Shown here piece by piece: positions 9,201 to 18,233 of a stretch of 64,000 bases of DNA. The notes under the pieces are model-generated. The model was not told the origin of the DNA. It saw nothing but the letters and a program-made list of their open reading frames with translations, and ran no database searches. Source of the DNA: Chryseobacterium sp. (lineage in GTDB: Bacteria; Bacteroidota; Bacteroidia; Flavobacteriales; Weeksellaceae). A program made the position numbers and the translations under genes. Location of the stretch: assembly GCF_019236175.1 (NCBI RefSeq), contig NZ_JAFAJM010000013.1:154594-218593 (forward strand), in the 5' to 3' direction. Numbering within the stretch: the stretch's first letter is position 1; each line of letters opens with the position of its first letter.

Positions 9201-9357
9201 GGTAGGTAACCGTTCCATTGCAACCGGAGCAGCAATTGGTCTATTGATAGGGACTATTTTAGGACTTTTTGTAATCCCGGTACTGTACGTGATTTTTGAA
9301 ACACTACAGGAAAAGATCAAGCCTATTAAAAAAGAAGAAATCAATTTAGCAGAATAA
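6211..9357 (+). CDS. RND multidrug efflux pump, HAE1 (AcrB-like) family
   Basis: A proton-driven inner-membrane transporter of 1048 residues, the usual length for AcrB/MexB relatives. It has the first transmembrane segment after MIKNFINRPVLSTVIS, the tandem porter domains in two large periplasmic loops, and the proton-relay Asp-Asp pair in helix 4 (IGIVVDDAIVVVE, around 405). The second half repeats the twelve-helix plan (GLLAKNAILIVEFA near 935). The HAE1 start FINRPVLS and VPGVQNV-type motifs point to hydrophobic drug or dye efflux and away from the heavy-metal (CusA) type. It is the second structural gene of a three-part pump. Confidence 0.95.
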   Translation: MIKNFINRPVLSTVISILIVILGILGLVSLPVTQYPDIAPPTVSVTANYTGANAETVMKSVVVPLEEQINGVEGMDYITSSAGNDGSAQIQVFFKQGIDPDIAAVNVQNRVARATPLLPSEVTRSGVVTQKQQTSALMYMSFYSENKDLNDVYLQNFLNINIIPNLKRVNGVGDANVFGGKNYSMRIWLDPAKMAAYGVTPTDVTNAINEQSREAAAGSIGQNSGSSFEYIIKYVGKFNDKGQYDNIIIKSLKDGQNLMLKDVAKVELAGQSYTGIGENGNSPSISMGIFQTPGSNAQEIIKNIKTYLKSAESTFPKGIKYTFNFDTNEFLDASIEKVVHTLLEAFILVFIVVYIFLQDFRSTLIPAIAVPVSIVGAFFFLNLFGYSLNLLTLFALVLAIGIVVDDAIVVVEAVHAKMEHGISDAKKATVEAMDEITGAIISITLVMASVFIPVTFIKGPTGVFYQQFGITLIVAIVISAINALTLSPVLCSLFLKPHAEHHEKYQSMNFMQKFFYKFNIAFKTTTERYGRGFVFLLRHKWVTLIIFAVTGGILFWASSTMKKGFVPTEDRGIIFTDVQLPPGASMERTYNVLKTLQANALKVPGVQNVTISTGRGFLSGNGSNNGLAFIKLKPFEDRKKDGQSSDDITKKLFGISGSVPDAKVVFFQPPSVPGFGNSAGFEMVLLDKSGGEYADLDAKTNEFIGKLMQRPEIEFAQTSFNTKYPQYQMDINVPLAKQLGVSVSDILATMQGYIGGIYTADFTKYGKQFRVMVQALPENRKSIDNLNELYVRTGSGVMSPISQFVTLSKAYGPQSVSRYNLFTSVKITGANSAGFSSGDAIAAVQQVAGETLNQNYAVEFTGLSREELASGSQTLIIFALSLIFVYFILSAQYESYILPLVVVISLPLGVMGAYFGQKIMGLENNIYFQIALIMLVGLLAKNAILIVEFAIQRRHHGETIVMSAINAAKARLRPILMTSFAFIFGLLPLVLASGIGAVGNRSIATGAAIGLLIGTILGLFVIPVLYVIFETLQEKIKPIKKEEINLAE

Positions 9358-9360
9358 AAA

Positions 9361-9438
9361 TTAAAAATTCGGGGCCCGGAAATTAGATCTTTAACCGATA
9401 TCTGATTTCCGACCTCTGATTTCTAACTTCTAATTTTA
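9361..9438 (+). repeat. Short degenerate CTGATTTC/CTAATTT repeats between pump and channel genes
   Basis: The gap contains near-repeats: ATCTGATTTCCGA, CTCTGATTTCTAA, CTTCTAATTTTAAA. Such short stutters are common in Flavobacteriia intergenic DNA and most likely reflect slippage. No promoter is obvious, so the channel gene is probably cotranscribed with the pump. Confidence 0.4.
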
Positions 9439-9442
9439 AATA

Positions 9443-10858
9443 ATGAAGAGTTTATTAAATATCATAAAAGGAATAACTTTTTCAGTCTTCATACTGGGAG
9501 CCATTACATCCTGTATGGCCAGAAAAGAGTATGAAAGACCGAAGAACGTTGTTGACGAAAAGCTGTACCGTACCGATATGCTTCCTTCAGACAGTACGAC
9601 TATTGCTAATATCTCCTGGAAAGAGATCTTCACGGATCCTATTCTTCAGAAACATATTTCAAAAGCACTGGATAACAACCTTGATATCAGAATCGCTTTA
9701 GAAAGTATCAATTCTGCTGAAGCCTATCTGAAACAAAGCAAGGCCGCATATCAGCCTACGCTGAGCATCGGACCTAATTATACCTTTCAGACCCAGTCTA
9801 TCAACACGCAGTTTGGGCAAATCATCGGATCAAGAAGATATGTAAACCAGTTTGATATCACAGCCAGTCTCGGATGGGAAGCGGATATCTGGGGTAAACT
9901 GAAAGCTCAGGAAAAAGCTCAGCTTGCCACGTATTTAGGAACTGTGGCAGCTCATAAAGCCGTAAAAAGCAGTCTGGTATCTTCCATCGCTTCGGCTTAT
10001 TATCAGTTGCTGACTTTCGACGCCCAGAAAAAAATTATCTCGGAAACGATTGCAGTACGTGAAAAAAACTTAGAAACAACGAAAGCTTTAAAGATTTCAG
10101 GCACCGTAACAGAAGTAGCTGTACAGCAGAGTGAGGCTCTTGTTTTCAATGCAAAATCTCTATTGATAGACATTGATACGCAAATCCAGCTGCTTGAAAA
10201 TACCATGAGTCTTTTGATGGGAGAACCGTCACATACGATTGAAAGATCTACTCTGGAAGGACAGAAGCTTCCGATCGATCTTAGACTGGGATACCCGACC
10301 CAATTGCTGGCTAACCGTCCGGACGTGATGAGAGCGGAATATAATCTGATGAATGCTTTCGAACTGACTAATGCTGCGAAAGCCCAGTTTTATCCGACAC
10401 TGAAGATCACCGGAAGCGGGGGAGTTCAGTCTGTGGATATCGACCACCTTTTCAGCGTGAATTCACTATTTGCCAATGTAGTGGCTGGTTTAGCCCAACC
10501 GATTTTAAACAGAAGACAGATCAAGACCAACTATGACGTGAGTCTTGCGAATCAGGAAACGGCTTATCTGAATTTCAGAAAGACAGTGCTTACTGCCGGA
10601 AAAGAAGTTTCTGATGCGATCAGAGTATTTTCGGTACAGGATTCTTTTATCGAACTGAAAGAAAAAGAGCTGGATGCTTATAAAAAATCAGTAGACTATT
10701 CTCAGGAGCTGGTAAATTACGGGATGGCCAACTATCTTGAAGTATTGAATGCCAGTGTGAATTCATTAAATGCAGAACTTAATATTTCCAATGCAAGATA
10801 CAGTAAAATGAAGGCTGCCGTTGAGCTTTATCAGGCTTTAGGCGGAGGCTGGAAATAA
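9443..10858 (+). CDS. Outer-membrane efflux channel lipoprotein (TolC/OprM, NodT family)
   Basis: Product of 471 residues forming the outer-membrane exit duct of the RND pump. The signal peptide ends in the lipobox ITSC (Cys24). The two OEP repeats are visible: N-terminal half with LDNNLDIRIALESINSAEA and ASLGWEADIWGKLKAQ, and second half with GYPTQLLANRPDVMRAEYNL and a final ANYLEVLNASVNSLNAELN segment. These are hallmark phrases of NodT-type factors. An 85-base gap separates it from the pump gene, and a terminator follows at 10881, so the operon ends here. Confidence 0.95.
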   Translation: MKSLLNIIKGITFSVFILGAITSCMARKEYERPKNVVDEKLYRTDMLPSDSTTIANISWKEIFTDPILQKHISKALDNNLDIRIALESINSAEAYLKQSKAAYQPTLSIGPNYTFQTQSINTQFGQIIGSRRYVNQFDITASLGWEADIWGKLKAQEKAQLATYLGTVAAHKAVKSSLVSSIASAYYQLLTFDAQKKIISETIAVREKNLETTKALKISGTVTEVAVQQSEALVFNAKSLLIDIDTQIQLLENTMSLLMGEPSHTIERSTLEGQKLPIDLRLGYPTQLLANRPDVMRAEYNLMNAFELTNAAKAQFYPTLKITGSGGVQSVDIDHLFSVNSLFANVVAGLAQPILNRRQIKTNYDVSLANQETAYLNFRKTVLTAGKEVSDAIRVFSVQDSFIELKEKELDAYKKSVDYSQELVNYGMANYLEVLNASVNSLNAELNISNARYSKMKAAVELYQALGGGWK

Positions 10859-10880
10859 ACAGTTTTTTTGTTAGATACAT

Positions 10881-10914
10881 AAAAACGTGTACCGTTAAGG
10901 TGCACGTTTTTTTT
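10881..10914 (+). terminator. Terminator of the RND operon
   Basis: AAAACGTGTACC and GGTGCACGTTTT pair with a GTTAA loop, followed by T8. Confidence 0.88.
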
Positions 10915-10979
10915 GACCAACTTTTTAATTTACGTTAAAATTTTGTAAAGTATTCGTTTTTATTTGTATATATGTATTT

Positions 10980-10991
10980 AACTACGTAGTT
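10980..10991. promoter_or_regulatory. Perfect 12-bp palindrome before the GNAT/MarR pair
   Basis: AACTACGTAGTT reads the same on both strands and lies 22 bases upstream of the GNAT start codon. The operon it precedes encodes a MarR-type regulator, a family that binds such short palindromes. The site is a candidate self-regulating operator; there is no direct proof. Confidence 0.45.
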
Positions 10992-11013
10992 TTATACTTT
11001 AAAATTAAATGCT

Positions 11014-11502
11014 ATGAAATTTGAGATTCTGCCTATAGGGGATTCGTATTCGGAACAGGCGATTGATTTGATTTTGACTATTCAGCAGAAGGAATTTAAT
11101 ATTCCTATTACGATAACAGATCAGCCGGATCTGCTGCAGATTGAGAGCTTTTACAGGAAAGCCGGCGGAAATTTCTGGGGGGCTTTTGTGGATCATGAAC
11201 TGGTGGGTTCCATTGCTTTGGTGAAATTTGATGAGAGGGCAGGAGCCATTCGGAAAATGTTTGTGAAGAAAGAATTCAGAGGGAAAGAGTTTAATATTGC
11301 CCAGGTTCTGTTGGAAGTGCTGATCAGTTTCTGTCGTGACAACGGAATTGATGATCTCTATCTGGGAACGATAACTGTTCTCAAGGCAGCCCAGCGCTTT
11401 TATGAAAGGAACCATTTTACAAAAATAGCCAAAGATGAGCTTCCGGCCCTGTTTCCGCTAATGAGTGCGGACGATATCTTTTACCACTTAAATATCAGAT
11501 GA
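11014..11502 (+). CDS. GNAT-family N-acetyltransferase
   Basis: Length 162 residues. GNAT motifs are the core IRKMFVKKEFRGKEFNIAQVLL (the R-G-K-x-x-x-A loop binds the CoA pyrophosphate, near residue 95) and LYLGTITVLKAAQRFYERNHF towards the C-terminus. The sequence resembles acetyltransferases that are often encoded together with or fused to MarR regulators. It overlaps the next gene by four bases (ATGA), so the pair is translationally coupled. Substrate unknown. Confidence 0.85.
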   Translation: MKFEILPIGDSYSEQAIDLILTIQQKEFNIPITITDQPDLLQIESFYRKAGGNFWGAFVDHELVGSIALVKFDERAGAIRKMFVKKEFRGKEFNIAQVLLEVLISFCRDNGIDDLYLGTITVLKAAQRFYERNHFTKIAKDELPALFPLMSADDIFYHLNIR

Positions 11503-11987
11503 TCATGAATAATGTAATCAACGAAGCTGGGATTCTTGCTATTTCAACGCGTCTTCACCGCCTCAGTGAACAGCTCAGAAAGGATGGTGCCATGATCTAT
11601 AAAGCTTTTGGAATTGACTTTGAGCTGAAATGGTTTCCCGTTATCTTTACCATCTATAAAAAAGAAGTAGCAAGTGTGGTAGAAATTGCCAACGAAATTG
11701 GATATACCCATCCGTCCACCATCACTTTACTCAAAGAACTTGAAAAGCTGGAATTAATACAATGGGAAAAGGACAGGCAGGACGAGCGTAAAAGATTGTT
11801 TAAGCTGACCTCTAAAGGTAATGAACTTATTGATAAGATGAAACCGGTTTGGGAGCTGATGTCTCAGATCTTAGGTGATATTGCAGACAATAAAAACAAT
11901 TTGCTGACCGCCATTGATGAAGCCGAAGAGAAACTTGCCGGCCAATCTTTTTACCAGAGAGCGCTACGGCTTAAGAATTCGGGATAA
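11499..11987 (+). CDS. MarR-family transcriptional regulator
   Basis: A 162-residue winged-helix protein. The helix-turn-helix is EIANEIGYTHPSTITLLKELEKLELI (about 67-92) and the wing contains KDRQDERKRLFKLTSKG, the D-x-R-D-x-R-x-x-x-L-T pattern that is diagnostic for MarR. The start ATG overlaps the GNAT stop; a second ATG lies two codons on. It probably controls the pair through the palindrome at 10980-10991, and may sense the acetyltransferase substrate. A strong terminator follows. Confidence 0.88.
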   Translation: MIMNNVINEAGILAISTRLHRLSEQLRKDGAMIYKAFGIDFELKWFPVIFTIYKKEVASVVEIANEIGYTHPSTITLLKELEKLELIQWEKDRQDERKRLFKLTSKGNELIDKMKPVWELMSQILGDIADNKNNLLTAIDEAEEKLAGQSFYQRALRLKNSG

Positions 11988-12094
11988 AAACCTGAGAATT
12001 CCGTTTTTAAAGAAGTTTTCTATTTTAGGATCAGTGCTTATCCGGACTTTTTGATATGATTTTCAATAGTAAATTTTCTATAAAATTCCACCAT

Positions 12095-12124
12095 AAAAAA
12101 CCCGCCATTTCCGGCGGGTTTTAT
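12095..12124. terminator. Bidirectional terminator
   Basis: AAAACCCGCC, loop ATTTCC, GGCGGGTTTT. It sits between the convergent MarR gene (plus) and TonB-dependent receptor gene (minus), with A and T runs serving both directions. Confidence 0.88.
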
Positions 12125-12149
12125 TGATTACGTATTTATATGCTGTTGG

Positions 12150-14759
12150 TTAGAATTTGAAGGTTGCCGCTACGGACCACGTTCTTCCAAATCCCAGGAA
12201 TCCTGTGTTTCCGTCTGCTACGCCCTGATAAACTCTTCCTGCTTCCTGGTATGTTTTTCCGGCATCCGGACCATTGGCAATTTTATCGGTCGTATGAATA
12301 TTAGAACTTAGTTCAGAGATATAATATTTGTTGAACAGGTTGTATACATTCGCTCTTAGGGTTAACGATTTTTTCTGATCGATAACGAATTTATAAGAAG
12401 CACCTACATCAAATAAATGATAACTCGGTAGTTTTACGATTCCTTTTTCTCTTGCTGCTTCGGTAAGGAAGTTGATCGGGTTGAACTGAGCATATAATTT
12501 GTCGTAGTATTCCCAGTTGGCATCAATGCTGAATGCTTTGGTAATATTATAGTCAGCACCGATACTTGCTGTCGTCTGAGCAGCATCTCCAACTTTAAGA
12601 TCTTTGATATTGATGGTTCCTGTTGCTCCGGAAACTTCCTGATTGGTCTGAACATCCATGATGTTGAAACTTGCATTTCCTTTGTATTTCCAGTTACCCA
12701 TTGAAACCATTCCTCTTAATCTAAGGTTAGCTACCGGTCTTGCTTTTGCTTCCAGCTCAATTCCCTGGTGAAGCTGACCCACATTTAATGCATTATAGAA
12801 ATAGGCATTTCCAAGTTTAAGCTGAGAGAAGTTGGCCACATCTGCTGCACCAGCGTTGAATGTTCTTGAAATAAAACGATCATCCCATTGCGTTCTGTAG
12901 GCATTGATGTTAATATCGATATAGCGTGATTTGAAACCATATCCTAATTCTACAGAAAAGATTCTTTCGTTCTTCGCATCGTTATAGATATTTTGGTTGG
13001 ATGGGAACAGGGCGTTGAATAGTGGCTGCCTTGAGATCACTCCCGTATTGAAAAATACGTTGTGATGCTCATCGATATTATAGTTTGCACCTCCTTTTAC
13101 AATATAACCTGTTTTGTGGTACCATTTGGTAGATTGGTTTTCGGGAGTATACAACATATAGTCTATTCTCTTGTAGTACTGTTCGGAAACGGATCCCTGA
13201 ACGGATGCACTTAGTTTTTCCGTGCTGTATTCAACCATACCGTAGGCACCGGCCCATTTTACAAGGCCCTCGTTGTAAATAGATACTTTCTGGGCATTGC
13301 CAAGTTTGGTAAGCGGTTCAGGTTTTACAACCTGGTTTACATAATATCCTTTTGGAGAATTAACGGTATTAGGAACATATAATGCATCAGATCCTAACAT
13401 ATCTGTAACGATATCATAAAGGGCTCCTTTGTATGTTTTAAGGTCAATACCTCCGTTAAAAGTCCAGTTGTTCTTTTTGTAGTTAAGATCAGCAATAGCT
13501 CCGTACCAGTCGTGGGCATTGATACTCTGTTTTCTTACAATTCCTGTCGTTCCGTTCAGAGTCGCTACATATTGTCCGTTATAATCAGCAGGAGAGCCTG
13601 CAGGTGCCGTAAAGGTAGATTTCTGGAAAGTGTTTCCGTTATAATCCGTTACCATACCGCCTCTGTTATAACGGTAAATCATATCCCAGTTGATGGTACC
13701 GTCTCCACCCTGACCGTAGTTCATGAAATTCATAGTTTGTCCGCTGGCATTTTTAATGGAACCGTTAAGTCCGGTACCACCGCCACCGCGTCCCCATGAA
13801 CCATAGACTACTGTGGAAAGTTTAAGGTTGTCATTGATACTCCAGTCCCAGTTTAGGGATGCAATAGGTTTATGATAGAAGTTAGGGGCTAGATTGAATG
13901 AGGATCCGTTCAGCATCCCCGTTTGTGGATTGTATCTTCTTCCGTAGGTTTCAAACTGCTGTAAAGTTGCTACATTGGCACCGGTTGCAGATGATCTTCT
14001 CGTATCATGTACCTGAGGTGCTCCGGTTGCAATGAAATTGAATGCATGTTTTTCATTAGGCTTAAATCCTGTTGAGAAAAACCATGAATACCCTTCTCCC
14101 TTGGTTCCGTTGATATACCCATCACCTTGCCAACGGGAAAGTAATACTGTTGTTGCCCATTTGTTTTTTAATCCTGAAGAATACATTGCAGATAATCTGG
14201 AATAGTTATCATTACCAATTTCTCCTTTGATCATTGCTTTTTGCTCAGAATCGGTAGCTTTGGTTGTGATATTGATGGTACCTCCAACAGAAGGAACCAC
14301 GAATTTGGAAGCACCTAATCCTCTCTGAATCTGAATGGAGCTTGCAATATCTGCCAATCCTGTCCAGTTTGACCAGTAAACGGTACCTCCCTGCATGTCA
14401 TTCACGGGCTGCCCGTTGATAATGACAGCGATATTGGCTCCGTCAAAACCTCTCATGTTAATTCTGCTGTCTCCAAATCCACCGCCTACTTTGGTAACGT
14501 AAACGGAAGGGGTAGACTTCATAATTTCGGGAAATTCTCTGTTTCCTAATTTCTCCTGAATTTCAGCTGCCTTAATGGTAGAAACTGCAACAGGCGTTTT
14601 TCTTTCTTTGGCTGTCTGGGAAAGGTTTCTTCCCACTAACATCACCTCATCAATAGATTTGGATTTTTCTAAAGAATCCTTCGTACTCTGCCCGTAATAC
14701 AAGGCGGCCGTTGGTAATACAAGCGCTATAATTAGACGCTTCTTGAAAATAATGCTCAT
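12150..14759 (-). CDS. TonB-dependent receptor
   Basis: An outer-membrane gated beta barrel of 869 residues. After a signal peptide (ending near ALYYGQ, residue 24) comes IDEVMLVG, a TonB-box-like segment, then the plug domain: VAVSTIKAAEIQEKLGNREF, ININMRGFDGANIAVIINGQPVND-type text near 95-120 and GLGASKFVVPSVGGTINITT near 148-167. The rest is barrel, ending in the aromatic strand AATFKF needed for BamA insertion. It lacks the N-terminal carboxypeptidase-like domain of SusC proteins and has no SusD partner, which speaks against glycan import. The ligand is unknown. It is a single-gene unit on the minus strand. Confidence 0.9.
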   Translation of the reverse strand: MSIIFKKRLIIALVLPTAALYYGQSTKDSLEKSKSIDEVMLVGRNLSQTAKERKTPVAVSTIKAAEIQEKLGNREFPEIMKSTPSVYVTKVGGGFGDSRINMRGFDGANIAVIINGQPVNDMQGGTVYWSNWTGLADIASSIQIQRGLGASKFVVPSVGGTINITTKATDSEQKAMIKGEIGNDNYSRLSAMYSSGLKNKWATTVLLSRWQGDGYINGTKGEGYSWFFSTGFKPNEKHAFNFIATGAPQVHDTRRSSATGANVATLQQFETYGRRYNPQTGMLNGSSFNLAPNFYHKPIASLNWDWSINDNLKLSTVVYGSWGRGGGGTGLNGSIKNASGQTMNFMNYGQGGDGTINWDMIYRYNRGGMVTDYNGNTFQKSTFTAPAGSPADYNGQYVATLNGTTGIVRKQSINAHDWYGAIADLNYKKNNWTFNGGIDLKTYKGALYDIVTDMLGSDALYVPNTVNSPKGYYVNQVVKPEPLTKLGNAQKVSIYNEGLVKWAGAYGMVEYSTEKLSASVQGSVSEQYYKRIDYMLYTPENQSTKWYHKTGYIVKGGANYNIDEHHNVFFNTGVISRQPLFNALFPSNQNIYNDAKNERIFSVELGYGFKSRYIDININAYRTQWDDRFISRTFNAGAADVANFSQLKLGNAYFYNALNVGQLHQGIELEAKARPVANLRLRGMVSMGNWKYKGNASFNIMDVQTNQEVSGATGTINIKDLKVGDAAQTTASIGADYNITKAFSIDANWEYYDKLYAQFNPINFLTEAAREKGIVKLPSYHLFDVGASYKFVIDQKKSLTLRANVYNLFNKYYISELSSNIHTTDKIANGPDAGKTYQEAGRVYQGVADGNTGFLGFGRTWSVAATFKF

Positions 14760-15178
14760 GAAATAAACTAGCGTGTTTGAATTTAAGGCTGCAAAGATGA
14801 CTATTTATTTTTGAATTGAGTATTAAATCTTCATCAGGGGATTTTATAAAGACTGGCAATAGCGCATGATTAGGCATTTTTTGGCTTATATTAATTCACT
14901 TCAGCTCCGTTATTCAGACTTTGCGATAAGAATACATTAAAATAGGAGAGGATTTGTTGGAATTAATTCTTAATACCTTAATTTTATTTTTTCTATTTAA
15001 AAATTGTATTGTTATACGATGAAGCTTGAAGTTCTTATTAAAAGATTAAAATTCTTAGATAAAAGGAATTTATTAGCCTGCTATTTTGCATATTTCTTAG
15101 ATTTTATGATGCTTTAGAAGATTTTTTAAGCATGTGCTGGTTTCCAGGAAATGAATATATGTATCATTCTTAAAGGGA
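14760..15178. other. Intergenic stretch without a recognised gene
   Basis: AT-rich DNA of 419 bases upstream of the TonB receptor gene. It must hold that gene's minus-strand promoter, but I see no clear TAnnTTTG box. A 32-codon plus-strand frame at 15019-15117 has no supporting features. Confidence 0.4.
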
Positions 15179-16015
15179 TCAGCTTTGTTTTTGCTTTAAA
15201 AACATTTTAAGCCTTATATAAATACGATAAAAAAAACTCTTCTGATATTCCAGAAGCCCATAGATTTCCTGGGAGTTCTGATATTGGAGCGGAACTTTTT
15301 TATTTGCAATTTTTTCTATCTCCCTGCGATGCATGGTTTCCAGTATTACTTTTGAAAAAGATTCTTTAACGCTTTTTTTTGATTTGTCCTGGGAAATTCC
15401 GTTGGGATGGGTTCTGTATCGATATAAAACATCATTAATAAATAAAGGATTTCCAACCTCGAGTATTTTAAGATACAGATCCTGATCTACGGCATTGAAT
15501 AGAGCAGGGTTGATCCCTGATGTTTTGAAATAAGCATCTTTTTTAAAAGTAAAAAAATGAGAAATCTGGATATGGGTATTGAAAAAATAATTGTTATTAT
15601 AGATTTGTTTGCTGTTTTTGAAAACCTTTAGAGGATTTAAAAGCTTATCACAAATCATAAACTTTGAATAGGTGGCTACAATTTCCTTATTATGCCCGAA
15701 TGCATGCACGGAAGACTCTATAGCATGGGGATATAGAGCGTCATCAGGATCCAGAAAAGCACAGATTCCACCGGATGCAAATTCCATACATTTTCTTTTT
15801 GTATATCCGCAACCCATGTTGGTTTCATTGATATAGAGCCTGAATCTCGGATCGTCCTTTATGAGATCCTGAATCTGTAGAAGAGAATCATCGGTGGAAG
15901 CATCATCTATAATAATAGCTTCCCAGTTTTGATAAGACTGATGGACTAAAGAGTCGTAACATTCTTTAAAATAGTTACCATTATTATAATGTGCGATAAG
16001 AATTGAAAACTTCAT
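15179..16015 (-). CDS. Family 2 glycosyltransferase
   Basis: Length 278 residues. The GT-A fold is shown by SILIAHYNNGNYFKECYDSL at the N-terminus, IIDDASTDDS (about 36-45, nucleotide binding) and FLDPDDALYP near 91-100, the D-x-D-like metal site. A C-terminal basic and aromatic region may touch the membrane. GT2 enzymes of this size add a sugar to cell-surface polysaccharide or glycolipid. It stands alone between a TonB receptor gene and a regulator gene, so the pathway cannot be assigned. Confidence 0.87.
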   Translation of the reverse strand: MKFSILIAHYNNGNYFKECYDSLVHQSYQNWEAIIIDDASTDDSLLQIQDLIKDDPRFRLYINETNMGCGYTKRKCMEFASGGICAFLDPDDALYPHAIESSVHAFGHNKEIVATYSKFMICDKLLNPLKVFKNSKQIYNNNYFFNTHIQISHFFTFKKDAYFKTSGINPALFNAVDQDLYLKILEVGNPLFINDVLYRYRTHPNGISQDKSKKSVKESFSKVILETMHRREIEKIANKKVPLQYQNSQEIYGLLEYQKSFFYRIYIRLKMFLKQKQS

Positions 16016-16369
16016 TGTGTTAATACTTTAGATAAAACCTGATAAAATTCTTGAGGGGAAAGAAATAATATCAGACCAGGAAATCACTTTGCCTGAACAG
16101 TTATGACAACAATCCTGATACCAATCTTTTAAAATTTCTGAACTTATTTGAACTTAGCTGATAGATAAATTATCCGTCAGAAAAGTACTTTACGTCGTTG
16201 TTGTCAATTATCAAAAATACACTTCGTGTTTCTGATATAGTGTATGTATTTTATTCAGGAAGTTAGATTATTTATAGAATAATCTTTTTTTAGATTGTTG
16301 ATGAGTCAATATTATGTTTATCAAAAAATTTTCAACGGATAAGGAATCAGGCTTATTCTGATGATCTGT
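16016..16369. other. Intergenic stretch without a recognised gene
   Basis: The 354 bases are AT-rich with short hairpins (for example ACAC-TTCG-TGTT near 16210) but no ORF, RNA or clear promoter that I can support. Confidence 0.35.
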
Positions 16370-18118
16370 TCATTCCAAATCATTTTCCATTCCTTTTAGC
16401 TCATCTTTTCTTTTTTTGATAAATACCGTCGGCCTGATGTCATTAATTTCAGTGAAAAGATCTGTAAAAGTCTGTCGGGAGGAAATACCACAATAGCTGG
16501 TTAAAGCTTCGATGGTATAATCTAAAAACTTCGGATTGTGGTAAAGCTCATGGGTAATATAGTTGATCCGCAGAATATTTAAATAGGTATTAAAATTATT
16601 CCCTTTATATTCATTGATGACCTGAGATAAATAGGTGGTATTGGTATTGAATTTTTTGGCAAGATCTGACTGGGTCAATCCTTTTTTGGTAAATTCCGCT
16701 TTTGATTCAAACTTGTCTAATTTTTCTAATAAATCTTCCACTACCGATTCCGGGACTTCTGTTTTATTTTCTTTTCGGGTGATTTTCTTTGCTTTATTTT
16801 CATGATCACCAGATAAAAGATCTTGTTTTTCACGGATTAATCTTTGCTCCAGTTCAAAATACCGTTGCTGTGCTTTTTTTTGTTTTTTATTCCTATAAAT
16901 AAGAGTGATAACAAGAAACGCAATAGTTAAAATTGATCCGAATAATACGATAAGACCTTTAGAATTGATGCTTTCTAATTGATTTTGCTTTGCCAGTAAT
17001 GCCTTTGTTTCATATTCTTTATGAATTTTAGAAGCCAGATATTTAAAATCTCTTGTCAGAATACTATCCGCTTTTAATAATTGTTTGGTAAAGAAAAGTT
17101 CTTTTTCAGCCTGTCCCGATTGATGATAGTGATTGATTAAAATTTCATAATTTTCTCTCACCTCAGGAAGTAAGAAATTATGTTTCTGAAAAATAGAATC
17201 TACTTTAGTGAAATAGTTTATTGCTTTTTCTGTCTGATTTAGTTCTAAATAAGACTTCCCGAGATAAAAATAACTGACAGAGGTCCAGGTAAAATCATTT
17301 GCCCTTAATGCCGGTAGTGCACTGTCTAAATTTATTATTGCTTCCTGATATTTACCTTTTCGGAAATCTAAAATCCCTTTTGATTTCAAAAAATAAGCGT
17401 TTTCCAGTGAAAAATCATTTGATTTGGGAAGATTGGAAATCCCATACTTAACTATAGAATCGCTTTTTGTCAAGTCATTTAAATTCGTATAGCATATGGC
17501 CTGTTGATGAAGGCTGTTAAAATAACCTTTTTGGTTATTGAATATAATATTAGGATGGGCTTTGCTCTTGATGACCGGTTCAAAATACCTTATACATTTA
17601 TCAAATAAGGTGAGCGCTTCATCATAATATCCCAAATAACTTTTGACTACACCCAGATGGTAGATAATACTGTTTTTTAAGTATTGATCTTTTGTTTTTA
17701 GTGAATAATCGTATGCTTTCAGGTATTCATCTAAGGCGGGCTGATATTTTTTATAAAAAAAATAGTATACAATACCTCTGGTCAGATAGGCATTGCTTAT
17801 CAATTCAGGATCCTTCGACTGTAGTGAATACACTACGCAGCTGTCTGCATATTTCAGTTTTACAGCTTTGTCTTCAGAATAGTAGATCAGGTCTTTATAG
17901 CCCTGAAAAATGTGATTGTAGTTATTTTCAGATTGGGCAAATTTTATATAATTATGGACATAAGGAATAGCCTTCTCATTATTTTCTTCAAAGTTTTCAT
18001 ATAAACTTCTTAAATCATTCAGATGTCTTGTTCCTGTTTTAGCCGGATTCTGACAAAAAAAATGATTTGTAAATAAAAGAAAGTAAAATATTATTGCCGT
18101 TTTCTTTAATAAAAGCAT
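16370..18118 (-). CDS. TPR-containing, membrane-anchored AraC-type regulator
   Basis: This 582-residue protein has a signal-like N-terminus (LLLKKTAIIFYFLLFTNHFFC), a long region of tetratricopeptide repeats (about 30-365, phrases such as ISYFYLGKSYLELNQTEKAI), one transmembrane helix (near 385-405, GLIVLFGSILTIAFLVITLI), a coiled coil, and a C-terminal AraC helix-turn-helix (NTTYLSQVINEYKGNNFNTY). This is a periplasmic sensor-cytoplasmic DNA-binding layout common in Flavobacteriia. ATG at 18118 is preferred over an upstream TTG at 18142. It is divergent from the lanthipeptide cluster with twin palindromes between them, so it is the likely cluster regulator. Confidence 0.82.
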   Translation of the reverse strand: MLLLKKTAIIFYFLLFTNHFFCQNPAKTGTRHLNDLRSLYENFEENNEKAIPYVHNYIKFAQSENNYNHIFQGYKDLIYYSEDKAVKLKYADSCVVYSLQSKDPELISNAYLTRGIVYYFFYKKYQPALDEYLKAYDYSLKTKDQYLKNSIIYHLGVVKSYLGYYDEALTLFDKCIRYFEPVIKSKAHPNIIFNNQKGYFNSLHQQAICYTNLNDLTKSDSIVKYGISNLPKSNDFSLENAYFLKSKGILDFRKGKYQEAIINLDSALPALRANDFTWTSVSYFYLGKSYLELNQTEKAINYFTKVDSIFQKHNFLLPEVRENYEILINHYHQSGQAEKELFFTKQLLKADSILTRDFKYLASKIHKEYETKALLAKQNQLESINSKGLIVLFGSILTIAFLVITLIYRNKKQKKAQQRYFELEQRLIREKQDLLSGDHENKAKKITRKENKTEVPESVVEDLLEKLDKFESKAEFTKKGLTQSDLAKKFNTNTTYLSQVINEYKGNNFNTYLNILRINYITHELYHNPKFLDYTIEALTSYCGISSRQTFTDLFTEINDIRPTVFIKKRKDELKGMENDLE

Positions 18119-18233
18119 AGATAATAAATAAAATACTTTCAAATTTAATCAAAAAAGACCAGAAAATGCCAATAATTCCTATTTCAATGAAATATGGTTT
18201 AATGTATTTGTTATCAGTGTTTTGTATTTGTAA

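Noticed and set aside
15019..15117. 32-codon plus frame upstream of the TonB receptor
   Set aside because: AT-rich, no start signal, terminator or recognisable peptide class.
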